Source: Lunularia cruciata
Taxonomy: Eukaryota > Streptophyta > Marchantiopsida > Lunulariales > Lunulariaceae
Assembly (NCBI GenBank): GCA_948567375.1
Contig: OX419758.1
Coordinates: 42,599,001 to 42,663,000 of the forward strand
Length of the DNA: 64,000 nucleotides
Reading direction: 5' to 3'
Below the pieces are notes generated by a model, which did not search any database, had not been told where the DNA came from, and was given only the letters and a program-made list of their open reading frames with translations. A program made the position numbers and the translations under genes. Positions 1 through 9,849 of the stretch are shown piece after piece; position 1 is the first letter of the stretch; each line of letters opens with the position of its first letter.

Positions 1-340
1 CACTCCAGGTCTGTGAACAATCGTGAAATCATACTCCTGTAAAATCAGAGCCCATCGTGCAAGCTTCCCTGAAAGCTTGTCGGACTCCATCAACCACTTC
101 AGCGGCTGATGATCACTGATGAGAGTGAAGGGGTTACCAAATAGGTAACATCGGAAATGTGCTACTGCCCAAACTGCTGCCAAGCACTCTCCCTCATATG
201 AACTATACTTCGTCTCCGCTGAATTGTTAGAGCGACTAGCATAGGCCACCACAAACTCCTTCTCCTCATCATCATGCTGGGTGAGCACCGCTCCAAGCCC
301 CAACATACTCCAATCAGTGTGAACCTGAAATGGTCGTCCC
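1..340 (-). pseudogene. RNase H domain of the gypsy element (runs off the window)
   Basis: In the RT frame and free of stops, the segment has the three acidic positions expected of LTR-element RNase H: HTDWSMLGLGAVLTQ, YEGECLAAVWAVAHFRCYL and LISDHQPLKWLMES, then LARWALILQEYDF. RNase H degrades the RNA strand of the RNA:DNA hybrid during reverse transcription. The window ends shortly after VHRPG, where the tether to integrase normally begins. Confidence 0.9.
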
Positions 341-559
341 CTGATCGGTCTCCTCAAAATAGGAGCAGATGTCAACCTCTCCTTGAGCTCTACAAAAGCT
401 CTCTCCTGCTCATCTCCCCAACACCACTCCTGTGTAAGCTTGGTCAGCTTTGTCAAGGCCTTGGCAATGGCACTAAATCCTCTAACATAGCAGCGATAGA
501 AGTTCGCCAACCCAAGGAATGCTCGCGCTCTACTCACATCCGTAGGCCGAGGAATACGT

Positions 560-1041
560 GCAATAGCCTCCACCTTGGTCTGCTGGACACCAAGTCCTCC
601 GGGGTAGATTGTGTGACCCAAATACTCAACCTGCTCGTGGAAGAACCTACACTTCCCAGGATGTAGTTTGAGTCCATGAGATCTCAACCTCTCAAACACC
701 TCCAACAACTATCTCTCATGCTCCTCCACAGTAGTGCTATAAACCAAAATGTCATCAATATAGCACCGAGCAAAATCCAATCCAGCTAGGATCCTATCCA
801 TGACCCTCTGGAACTCAGCAGGAGCGTTCTTTAACCCAAATGGTAAGAACCTCCACTGATATAACACATCCTTGCCGTGAGGATCAATAGCCCAAAATGT
901 TGTCTTGGACTTATCTTCCTCCCTAATCGGCAACTGATGATATCCTGCTCGAAGATCCAAAGTACTGAAGACCTTTGCATGCCCAATCGCATCAAAAATC
1001 TCCTCCGGTGTAGGCATGGCATACCGATCAGCCCTAGTCTA
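560..1041 (-). pseudogene. Reverse transcriptase core of the gypsy element
   Basis: Conserved RT blocks are present in order: FSTLDLRAGYHQLPIREED, KTTFWAIDPHGKDVLYQW, RFLPFGLKNAPAEFQRVMD and CYIDDILVYS, the YxDD active site. The thumb and connection region follows in the same frame (HPGKCRFFHEQVEYLGH, then RAFLGLANFYRCYVRGF). The enzyme would copy element RNA into cDNA. A TAG at 709-711 falls just after YIDDILVYSTTVEEHER, and another lies upstream at 1039-1041. Between these stops the sequence is well conserved, so inactivation looks relatively recent. Confidence 0.92.
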
Positions 1042-1774
1042 TCGGTTGATAGGACGGTAATCTCCACACATCCGCCTATCTGTATAGTGGCCATGCATAT
1101 CCTTCTTGGTTGGCATCACTGTCGCTGATGCATACTCTCCATGTGAAATCTCCACCAAACCAGCCTCAAAAAGGTCACTACTCCGGCTCTGAATCAATGT
1201 CCTCTCCATATCACTATATCGATACGGACGTCGGAAAACTGGTGTGTCACTAGTCAGCTCAATCCGTATACCAGGTCCCTTCAAAGCACCCAAATCCTTC
1301 ATACTGAAGGCAAAACAACTCGTGTGACACCTCAAGAACCTCCAAACCCTCCGTCTTTCCTCTCCAGTAAGCTTGGGTCCAAGATCTAGCTCCCAAGTAT
1401 CCTCTGTAACTGTAGTAGGAGTGGAAGACGTACTGACTGGCTGCTACACTGGGCCCTTGGGAGCAATGGTGTCATGCTCCCGACCACTAGAGGTCCCAAC
1501 CTCTGTGTGAAAAACTCCCTCCACTCTGGCTGCAAGCTCCATACGTCCTCTGGCTGCATCCCATGTGGACCAAGGGTGTAATCCAAGTAGCCCACGCTCA
1601 CCTGGATGGACTCCAAGTAGACCACTCTCCCTAGTAGCTACTGGATGTGTCCCAAGAATACCATGTCCACTCGGTCCATCACCCCCAGCATGTGCCTGAA
1701 TCGTCTCGATAGGCACAGGGCTCACAAGTGTCCGAGTGGTGATGCCTATCAAGCGCATCCTACGCTGCTCTGCC
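1042..1774 (-). pseudogene. Linker between methyltransferase and RT, and RT N-terminus
   Basis: After motif X the same frame continues through a Gly/His/Pro-rich spacer with three imperfect copies of a GLLGVHP-like unit (about 1570-1660). A segment ending in the RT entry motif VFRRPYRYSDMER follows, where gypsy RTs normally have a (R)PYR element, then MPTKKDMHGHYTDRRMCGDYRPIN, matching RT regions 1 and 2. An in-frame TAG at 1444-1446 interrupts the spacer and another at 1039-1041 follows DYRPINR. The spacer has no function I recognise. Confidence 0.75.
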
Positions 1775-2730
1775 AAACCAAGGCTCACAATCCAGGTCAA
1801 ACAGTTCAGGTCCATAGCCTGACCTAACACCTGACGCTTGGATGCCTCTGACACTGTTGGAACAGCGGTAATACCGGTGTGAAAACCCATCACCCGCTCT
1901 CTCTCATCAGCATTGGGCTCCACCAACTGCTATAACTGTGAGTCCCAAACAAGTCCAGGTCCTCCCTCTCGAAAAGCATGAGAGCCTGGGAAACTCATGA
2001 GTGTGGGAAATGTAGCTCTAGGCTGTCCAACTAGGTTCACCACTGCCATAGGTGACCTATCAGCCACTACCACTGTCTGAGACTGACGTCCAGCATCCAA
2101 GATATCATCAACAAGAATGTGGTCTAGTCGCTGAATCCCATCATAACTACGCTGTAGAACCTCTCTGGGTAAAAGGTTCGTCCACCAAAGACGAAGACGA
2201 TGAGCCCGTGATCCCACTCTGGCTGCATCTAACAATACAGCAGGTCCCATCCAAGAATGGACCTGATGTGTACTCGCCACCACTCTAGTGCGAGAATCAC
2301 CCATCAATGGAACGTTCTCCAAAAGGTAAGCCGGAGAAACAGACTGATGAACCTGGAGATGTCATAATATCCGTAACATCTCCCAAAACACACCAGAATG
2401 AGGATCCTGAAGACCCAAACCGTGGCCCGCACGTGTATGTCCCTGACATGGCCATCCAGAAATCACCAAGTGAATAGGCCCATGTCTCTCTAGGTCATGC
2501 GCCCCCAGTAAGGAAATGTCTCCTGGTAAGGCCTTCTGGTAACCTCTGACTGCTGACATCGGTAATAACTCCGGATACCGATAGGCCAAGTGTGCCACAT
2601 GATGTAGAGAGACTCGCCTAGCAGTCTCATCTCTCTCTACATACAAGTACCTCTGTACTCGGATACCCGCTTGTAACACCGCAGCTAGTCCGGTGCTGAT
2701 CCCACCAAACAACTCCAATAGGCATATCCC
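1775..2730 (-). pseudogene. DNMT3-like cytosine-5 DNA methyltransferase domain embedded in the gypsy polyprotein
   Basis: This is about 318 codons in frame between protease and RT. The C5-methyltransferase motifs are in canonical, unpermuted order: motif I (LELFGGISTGLAAVL, SAM binding, about 2721), YLYVERDET, motif IV with the catalytic Pro-Cys (LVISGWPCQGHTRAG, Cys codon 2446-2448), motif VI ENV (2311-2319), a motif VIII-like segment (AHRLRLWWTNLLP, about 2205-2165), and motifs IX/X (ERERVMGF, then RQVLGQAMDLNCLTWI). Spacing and the GIxTGL and GIRVQRYLY signatures resemble animal and plant DNMT3, not DRM (permuted) or CMT (chromodomain). The domain would methylate cytosines in DNA using SAM. 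Stops at 2362 (TGA) and 1930 (TAG) break it here, though every motif remains recognisable. Confidence 0.9.
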
Positions 2731-3179
2731 CTCTACTGGATACTGCCAAGCAATGAGTGTGGTATCCAGAGGTGTCAAAGCAATCGCCTCTGGAGGCTCA
2801 TCCTCACACTCATCCCCTGATGGTACAAAGGCTCCACTCCAAGCCTGCTGCACCAACTGATCTGCATGCTGCTGCAATGCCTCCTCTGAACTCCACAATG
2901 GAACATCCAAGGTGGATGGAACAATCCCACTCGTACTCCATAGCCGAGTGATCTCCTCTGGTACTGGAGTATCCTCTGCATGGGCGTTCCCCTCCAACAA
3001 GTCACTAGGCCAAGTGACTGCACCGCTGAAAGCCAAAATTGATGCTGCCATGGTCCCGGACTGTAGTGAGCCAAGACTGCCACTATTGAAGCGTACTGGT
3101 AGGCGACATACCCGTCCCTCACCAGACTGCCAACCAGGTCTATAAGAGGCTGTCTCCTCCCAATAGTTAATACTGAAAC

Positions 3180-3600
3180 CCATAGGGTATAACACTGCTC
3201 CCCCAACTAGCACATCATAGGACTCAGCTATCGTTGCAATAGCCTGAGCTCTCACCACCAAGCTATCAGTCGGATGACCAGGCTGAACCTGGACAACAAG
3301 CTCTCCACGTGTGATGTACTGTGTCGAACCACCACCAAGAGATGTCTGGATCTGAAATGGACACCTCTCCACATCGGTCTTTCGTAACTCCAGACCAACA
3401 ACTGCAACCTTCCCCAACATAAGGGGCTGCGCACCAGAGTCTAACAAGACTCTCTGTGGTGTATAGACCTTCCCTGAAGGTCCTACCAAACGAAAGATCC
3501 TCCTCTGGTTATCCAATAGGACAACACCAGGTGTAAACCGCGCTCTCTCAAAGGCCGGTCTAGCTGGCAACTCCTCCAGTCTAGCCGCTGCTGCCTGCCA
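3180..3600 (-). pseudogene. Aspartic protease domain of the gypsy polyprotein
   Basis: The segment lies inside an open stretch running from 3933 to 2362. The active-site motif LLDSGAQPLMLG places the catalytic Asp codon at 3439-3441, and a later YDVLVGGAVLYPMGF segment matches the second conserved region of retropepsin-like domains in gypsy elements. The enzyme would cleave the polyprotein into mature Gag, methyltransferase, RT and RNase H parts. The catalytic DSG is intact. The roughly 150 codons before it (3933 down to about 3500) are Ala/Pro-rich linker. Confidence 0.85.
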
Positions 3601-3990
3601 TAAACCACTGGTCGCTGAACGGATCCCATGCTCCTCAACCAAGTCAGCTCCACTACCAACCACCTCTGCTCTAGTAGTAGGAACCGCACCATCCCTACTC
3701 TCACACAAAGTGGCAGCCAACCGGAACACTGGGGCTGGGTCAACTCCCAATGTAAACATGTCACTGGCTGAAAATAAAGGATGCTGCATAATCAGCTGAG
3801 CCGCCCCCAACATCATGCTAGACTCAGTCTGTGTAGTAGCAGGTGGCTGACTAGCAGGTACTCCATCAGGTACTCCATCACCACCTACCACACCTGCACT
3901 GGGACGTCTAGGAACCATGGATGTCATCTGCAATGCCTCAGATAGCGTGAAAGACTGGGGAAGTCTGACCTGTCTCCCAACCTCTCCTCT

Positions 3991-4515
3991 CTATGGGTCC
4001 AACTCCACTGATGCTCCTCTAGGCTCTGGAGCACGTACTGCACTCCTAGTCACTGTTGCAAATGCATCCACCTGTGCTGCTCCGCACATGAAGTCCAAAG
4101 CATCTCTATCACCAGCATATGAGGTGGAAGCCTCAGCACCCGAATCTGATCTCCTCTGAGCAATAGCCATACTAGCCAATCTCTGCTCCAACTGCTCAAT
4201 CCGAGTAGCCATAGTTGTGTCAGAAGTAAGGGCAGGTACTGCACCCCTACTAGGTGTAGATCCTCTACCACCACCTCTACCACCTCGTCCTCCATGAACT
4301 GGAGCTCCTCTACTACCTACCATAGCAGCCCTACCACTCCGTAACTCCGGGTGTAGGTCAAAACACCGGTCACTAGTGTGACCAAATCTGTGGCAATGCT
4401 CACACTGCCTCTGTGTTGGCTGTGATGCACCAGAGGTATCAGGTCCGCTGCCCTGAGTACACTCTCTCCTATGGTGAGGTCCACCACAAGTCCAACAAGC
4501 AACACCACCACTCAC
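3991..4515 (-). pseudogene. Nucleocapsid (CCHC zinc-knuckle) region of the gypsy Gag
   Basis: Two zinc knuckles are visible near the start. One is imperfect, CWTCGGPHHRREC. The next is perfect CX2CX4HX4C, CEHCHRFGHTSDRC. An Arg/Gly-rich stretch follows, then a short coiled region (RIEQLEQRLASMAIAQRR). In Ty3/gypsy elements such knuckles bind element RNA during packaging. The region is in frame with Gag upstream and protease downstream, separated by TGA at 4606-4608 and TAG at 3991-3993. With those stops it cannot be translated as one polyprotein without readthrough. Confidence 0.85.
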
Positions 4516-4605
4516 TGGCTGCTGTTGACCCGAAAATGAGGGTAAGGGTCTAACTCCACTAGGCCCTCCACTCGCTCCATAGGATCTAGGCTGTCCACCC
4601 TGTCC

Positions 4606-5730
4606 TCAAAAACCAACTGGGCGTGGTGCACTCTGCTGCACTCTAGAAGAAGTCACAACCGTGGATGAGGTCTCTCTACCAAATCCAATTGTCACCACTC
4701 TCTCCTCCACCATGTTGAGCTCAATACGCTCAGCCAAACCAAAGACTACTGCCAAAGTGGGCGAAGTAGCTTGCAACAACGTAGCATCATGAACTCTACG
4801 TCGCAACTCCCTGTCCAGTATCCCATACCAAAACTGGACTGCCTGGGCCTCAGTAACTCCCTGAGTGAAACTGATCAGCCGCCTCATGCGAGTATATGCC
4901 TCACGTAGGCTCTCTCCAGCCTTTTGCTGGAACTCCTGCAAGCTCCTCAGCTTGTCAGTCCGCACTCCCTGGTAGTTCTGCCTCAAACATAGGAAGAACT
5001 CTACCATGGGGTTAAACCCCGGTACCACACCACAACCTGCAGCGGTACCTCCACTCGTAGTAGCACTATCTCCAGCTAGTGCACCTCCACTAGCTCCACC
5101 AACACTACTCGAGCTAGAACTCGTAGGTGCAGCCGATCTACTCCTGGCCATCGAGCCTGAAGTGATGGAGACATAGTGTGGAGACCAATACTGTCTCCAT
5201 AACTCAATCTCCTCCAAATGAGCTCTCCTGAACTCATGGTAGTCGTCCATCGGTGGACCCTCCAAGTGCTGAAACAACCCCTTCCATGCCATGAAGGGTG
5301 TGAACAAAGTCGGGTTCCGCATCTGCTGCAGATCACACCAACTATCAAACTCCTGGATGAAGTCATCCAACTCAATGGTACCCACTGTACCAGAGTAACG
5401 CCTAGGGCCTTTGGAGGCCCCATAAATCTCGTCCATGTCCCACAACAACGGTGCGGACACACCAAGTGCACTCTCAACTGAATCAGCTCCTGTGTCGAAC
5501 TCCAACTCGGAGTCAATCTCCTCCCTCACTGGGACCTGAGATACAGGCTGATACCGAGCACCACTCCGAGTAAACCCACTGCGTACTGCAGAGCTAACTC
5601 CTCTGGAATCTCCAAAGAACTCCGTCGTGACAAAGTAACCACACCAACAAACCCGAACCACCAACTGCAACAGCAAGTCGTAACCGCAAGTGCCCCACCA
5701 AGTGCCAACACCACCGCGTGCCAACACCAA
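4606..5730 (-). pseudogene. Gag capsid-like region of the methyltransferase-bearing gypsy element
   Basis: This is an open stretch of 374 codons. Its middle and C-terminal parts look like a retrotransposon Gag: a segment with FIQEFDSWCDLQQMR and MAWKGLFQHLEG, then a low-complexity Ser/Gly/Ala linker, then FLCLRQNYQGVRTDKL and SLREAYTRMRRLI. Gag would form the particle that packages element RNA. The start is unclear: the frame opens at 5730 directly after an in-frame TAG (5731-5733), the first codon is TTG, and no ATG occurs until the WDMDEIYG segment. The region ends at a TGA (4606-4608), after which the same frame continues into the zinc-knuckle region. I infer that both stops are later mutations. 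Confidence 0.8.
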
Positions 5731-6040
5731 CTAAACACCACCCACTAATGTAACTCTAACCGAGATAACTACACTAGGGGAAGGGCAACCTGTAACCTGC
5801 CATCATAACACGCACTCTCACGGTCTGCAGGTCATCACTTCCTGCCTCACCGGAGAGAAACAAAGGTAGGCTGATTGTTCATCACTCCAGCCTCACTACC
5901 GAGAGCACACCAGAGCACCAACGCTCAAAAGTCAGGGCACCTCATACAAACGTGGTGCACAAACAGGAAGCAGAGAATGGAGGGGATCCAATCACAAGAA
6001 ATCTAAACAAAAACCCTCCATCTCATAACACAACACGGGA

Positions 6041-6055
6041 CTGACTCTGCCACCA
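6041..6055 (-). other. Putative primer-binding site of the gypsy element
   Basis: On the minus strand the sequence TGGTGGCAGAGTCAG lies two bases after the inferred LTR end (...ATGCCA). It starts with TGG, as a site pairing with a tRNA CCA end must, and resembles the initiator-Met type (TGGTATCAGAGC) with a few mismatches. The exact primer tRNA is uncertain. Confidence 0.5.
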
Positions 6056-6057
6056 TT

Positions 6058-7321
6058 TGGCATTTGACATAAGAGTAGTTCGTATCTAAGTCCTAAGCTA
6101 CCAGGATCACCAAGAATGGGATCAAACTGCCTCTACTAGCCAAAGCTACATGTGTATAGATAACAGTGGCACAGTCACTATGACAACAAGTGAGGGTGGA
6201 CCAGTTGGCTAGGGCACCAGTCTAGGAACAAGAGATCTAGGGGTCAAACCCTGTTGCGCACAATCTAGCAAGAAGGGCAGATTTTGCCAACCAATGACCA
6301 AGATCTACACTAAACTAGCTAGCCTCACGCTGGCTTGCTGGCCCTTCTAGGCCTTCGTAGCCTCTCATAGCCCACAGCCCTATGCCTCGAAGCCTCGAAA
6401 CGCCGAAATTCAGCCAAATGAGGCCTTTCTTGTTGCCACTTCGAACCTCCTCCAAAATTGGCGAAACTTCTCCAAATCTGCGAAACTCCTCCAAACTAGC
6501 GAAACTTCTCCAAATCTGGCCAAACAGCAAAACTCCTCCAATTCTGGCCCAAAATCTGACGTAAATCTGACGTAAAATCTGACGTAAACCCTAAAGATGG
6601 ATGTCCGCCAAATCCCCCGCTAACTTTCCACTTGAGCCAAATTGACAAAACGGGTTTTTCCAAATCACAATTTCATGAGAAGAGCTTTCCAACTCCACCT
6701 TCAATTTCACTTTCTGAGCCCAACTCGCAGCAAATTGGTCCTGCCTTCACCTCCTGAGCTCAAAATCACAACACTGCTTGAAAATTGCTCCTTCTTTGCT
6801 CAAAATTTGGCCAGCACTTCCGCACACCGTCCGCCTAACTGCCAAATTTGCATCAACTACACGAGCTTCTGCACACTAGGGAAACACAGAACCTGAATCG
6901 AGCTACCACAATCCACCGAGCTTGGAGATACCACCAACACTCAACGTTCCTGCACCCGATTTCCCCCTGACTTCACTTCTCTGATGTAATCAGATTGCTT
7001 AACACTCTCAACTCAACTCAACTCAGATCATTACTTGATCTGTCACTCTATAAACTGCCAACAACTGGGCACTGATTATAGTCAAGCCACACCCACTCAA
7101 GCATAGAGAATCCATGTAACGCTCGCCGGCCTCTGTCCACCATAGCCAGGAACTCGAAGGCTCAACATCAGAGAAGTGAGCTCTCTGGAGCTCACTTCAA
7201 AACTATACCCCCTGGACTCGAGCTAGCCCTGAAACCCTAACGGTCCCGCTGATGGCACACTCGACGGTGCAAACGGTGCAAAGTGACGGTGGGCCCCACC
7301 GTGAAGTTAGTACCCCGAACA
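6058..7321 (-). repeat. Putative 5' LTR of the gypsy element (about 1.26 kb)
   Basis: The stretch upstream of the PBS has no coding content. On the minus strand it would begin TGTTCGGGG (7321) and end ATGCCA (6058), giving the usual TG...CA ends. The partner LTR is outside the window, so the outer boundary is set only by the terminal dinucleotides and by the start of the LINE-like sequence just beyond. A run of the motif CGAAACT(C/T)CTCCAAA recurs several times near 6460-6540. Confidence 0.45.
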
Positions 7322-7399
7322 CGAAATCTAACCGTCGGAAAGTAGTCCCTGAGAAACTGCTAGAATAACTCTAACTACCATCACTGGAACTCCAGTGTC

Positions 7400-8630
7400 C
7401 GAGCACCTAGATGCGGAACTACAAATGGCGTGACATAGTCGACTCCTCGCAATGGAGAAGGACACGGGAGGCATTAGACCGATTGCTATTGGAGAGATCC
7501 TTTTACGTGTGGTCAATCATACCATTGTCCTTTAGCATCATTCTCACTTTTGATAGCACCTTAGTCCACATCAGTTTGGAGTAGCTACACCTGATGGATG
7601 TGAGGTTATATTTCTAGGCATAAGAGCACTCCTAGATATCCATCCAAAGTGGATCGTCCTACAAGTGGATGTTGAGAACACTTTTAATAGCGTCTCACAA
7701 GCATCCATCTTTAGAGAGCTTAGGGAGGCTGGTGGATCCTTGGCAAGCCTCATTCCTTTTGTGCGGTCTTTTTATGGCTATCATGCTTCCCTTTACTACC
7801 AGCATGGTGGTTCACAGGAAGGAGTCACCGTCTTGGAGTCAATTGTTGGTACACGTCAAGGAGATCCTTTGGTGGGGCCCTTATTTGCCATGGCTCACTT
7901 TAGAGCTCTCCTATCTACTACTTTGGCCATGCCAGGTTGTGTAATTTTCCTCCTTGGCAGATGATACACACATCATAGGCACTATAGATCAGATTAGGCA
8001 GGCCTTTGACTACTTGACTACCAAGCTACATCTAGTAGGCTTGAGAGTCAAGGTGTCAAAGTGTAGGGCATGGTCCCCTTTAGGTATCCCTCCTCACCTT
8101 GAGCTTCTAAAGGGATGTATCACATCCACAAATGGACTTTGTGTTCTTGGAGTGCCAATAGGCTTGGAGGATTTTGTCACACGCTTCCTAGATGCTGCCC
8201 TGGCAGAGGATGTTTTCCATGTGGATGACCTTCCATTACTAGGAGATCCGTAGGTGGCATTTGGTATACTCCCTTCTAGTATTGTCGTTGACCATCCGTA
8301 CAGTTCCCTCCTCACCGTCCTTCCTATCATATTTGAGAGCATTTGATAGGAGGATTATGGGAGTCTTTGGTGATATTATTGGACCAAGGAATTTTGAGTG
8401 TGTTATAGGGGATTTGGCACGTAGACAGACAGCTCTGCCGATCTCATGGTGGTGGTGTGGTGAGGTTGGTTTGCTTTCTATGGAGGAGATGGCACTTATA
8501 GCATTTTTGGGTAGTTGGGCTCTCTCGGCACCCCTACTTTCCTCTCATTTTGTGGTTGTTGATAGGCCAGTTTTGGAGACTTATGTGACAAAGGTGGAGG
8601 GAGGATCCTATTCTCTCCATGTGTTATTGC
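7400..8630 (+). pseudogene. LINE-type reverse transcriptase, broken
   Basis: Non-LTR RT motifs can be read across frames: EKDTGGIRPIAIGEILL (about 7450-7510), QVDVENTFNSVSQ (about 7665), PFVRSFYG, the template motif GTRQGDPLVGPLFA (about 7847-7890) and the active-site box LADDTH (7951-7968, in place of FADD). These lie in different frames, with a frameshift between RQGDPL and LADD, and stops occur after VVNHTIVL (7533) and further on. The RT would prime cDNA synthesis at a nicked chromosomal target. The copy is dead. Confidence 0.82.
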
Positions 8631-8769
8631 GGTAGACAAGAGATAGTCTATCCACTTGAGCACAAGATGATTTTTCACCTTTTGCTTCACTATTGTCAGA
8701 TTGGACTAGAGGTTTATAGTCTTTCTTGATGGAGTGACAATGTGAGCATACGCTACATTCTCTCTTAGT

Positions 8770-9620
8770 CGACTTGTCCATTCCTCAGGCTACTAGAGCA
8801 CATCTTTGCTCTTGCTCCGACAAGGGTGCAGGCTCTTGGATCCTAGCTTGATCGTGCATTAGGGCATTCCAACTTGCACCAGCTACTTTCTCTACAGCGA
8901 TGAGGTTTTGCCTAGGTTTGGTCCACCCATCTACATCTTCATTACTCACTTGTGAGTGTGGTTCTACAGTAGATGCAGCAACGGTCCACATGACATGATG
9001 TTCTTTTGGAGGATAGAAGATAGCTACCCATGATGCCATTAGAGACATAGTGTTTTCTATGGCACAAGAGATTGGATACTTGGCTTGGTGGGAGCATTCA
9101 TATGCTTTGCAGACAACACGTGTTAGGGTAGACTTATACTTGGTCTGAGATGATCAGGTGACAGTAGCAGATGTAGTGGTTACGGACCCTACATGGGATA
9201 TAGTTTTCGAGGGAGTGATTACCCATCCCCCTAGATGGGCGGCAAGTGCAGCAATAGTAGTTTGCAAGGTCTCCAAGTATAGGAGCATGCAGCAAGGTCA
9301 CCTCTTTGTTCCTCTAGCCTTGGAGTTATATGGAGCAATGGACACGGCATTTGACACATTTGTCAATGAGTGCATGAGAGCTTATCATGTTAGGCGTCAA
9401 GGGGTACCACTCTTACTCTCATACTTTTTTGTAGCATATTTTAGACAGCATGTGTCCATTGCTCTATAGATAGCAATGGCTGGTGCAATCCAGAGGAGAA
9501 CAATCATATTAGGTGATGTTTTTTTGGATGCTCCAATTGTGTGTAGACCGTACGACTTGCATAGCTCGGATATCTTAGGTGCGGTAGGGCAGATTTCTCA
9601 TCTAGACTCTATTGGGGCTT
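8770..9620 (+). pseudogene. C-terminal Cys/His domain of the LINE-like polyprotein, copy A
   Basis: Fragments in changing frames give LVHPS, then a CxCG...H...C cluster (CECGSTVDAATVHMT), then ATHDAIRDIVF, WWEHSYALQTTRVRVDLYL, a VTVADVVVTDPTWDIVFEG segment and HLFVPLALELYGAMDTAFD. The same block is recoverable from copies C, D and E, so it is a genuine conserved domain. Its position after RT and its Cys/His cluster recall the restriction-like endonuclease domains of R2-type non-LTR elements. I cannot assign catalytic residues with certainty. Confidence 0.65.
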
Positions 9621-9849
9621 AGCTCCATGTTACCTTTTTATCTCTCCCTTGTATGGCTTGATGGGGTCTTCCCATCCTTCATTTTTCCTATGCAGTCGCC
9701 TTTCTCTCTTTACAACAATTAATTATGCATTTATCTTCCTCCATCTTTGCACACTCGTCCTCTTCCTTTCTTCACAAAGCTAATAAGGCCACAAGGTACA
9801 TTTACTGGTGATCTTTGTTTCCCAATGTGGTTTCCATATCCTCCTCTTT

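Larger units (their letters stand above)
1..7321 (-). mobile_element. Ty3/gypsy LTR retrotransposon carrying a DNA methyltransferase domain (truncated by window edge)
   Basis: The element reads right to left. In order it shows a probable 5' LTR (6058-7321), a primer-binding site (6041-6055), a leader, then Gag, two CCHC knuckles, an aspartic protease, a DNMT3-like cytosine methyltransferase, reverse transcriptase with YIDD, and RNase H. Everything from about 5730 to base 1 is in one frame. Integrase and the 3' LTR would lie to the left of the window. PR-RT-RNaseH order and RT motifs are those of Ty3/gypsy. The methyltransferase insertion between PR and RT is not part of the normal gypsy plan. 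Seven in-frame stops make this copy non-autonomous. Confidence 0.93.
7380..9720 (+). mobile_element. Non-LTR (LINE-like) retrotransposon, copy A
   Basis: This is the longest copy of a family that recurs five more times here as 3' fragments (B-F). It contains an RT domain, then a cysteine/histidine-containing C-terminal domain, then a 3' UTR ending near TCTCTCCCTTGTATGGCTTG, followed by the tail shared with copies D and F. There are no LTRs. The 5' part is truncated: similarity starts inside the RT, just beyond the gypsy LTR. Confidence 0.8.

Noticed and set aside
709-3993. TAG stops as programmed Gag-Pol readthrough sites
   Set aside because: Readthrough elements normally use a single stop at the Gag-Pol border. 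Here stops are scattered inside catalytic domains and include TGA, so mutation is more likely.
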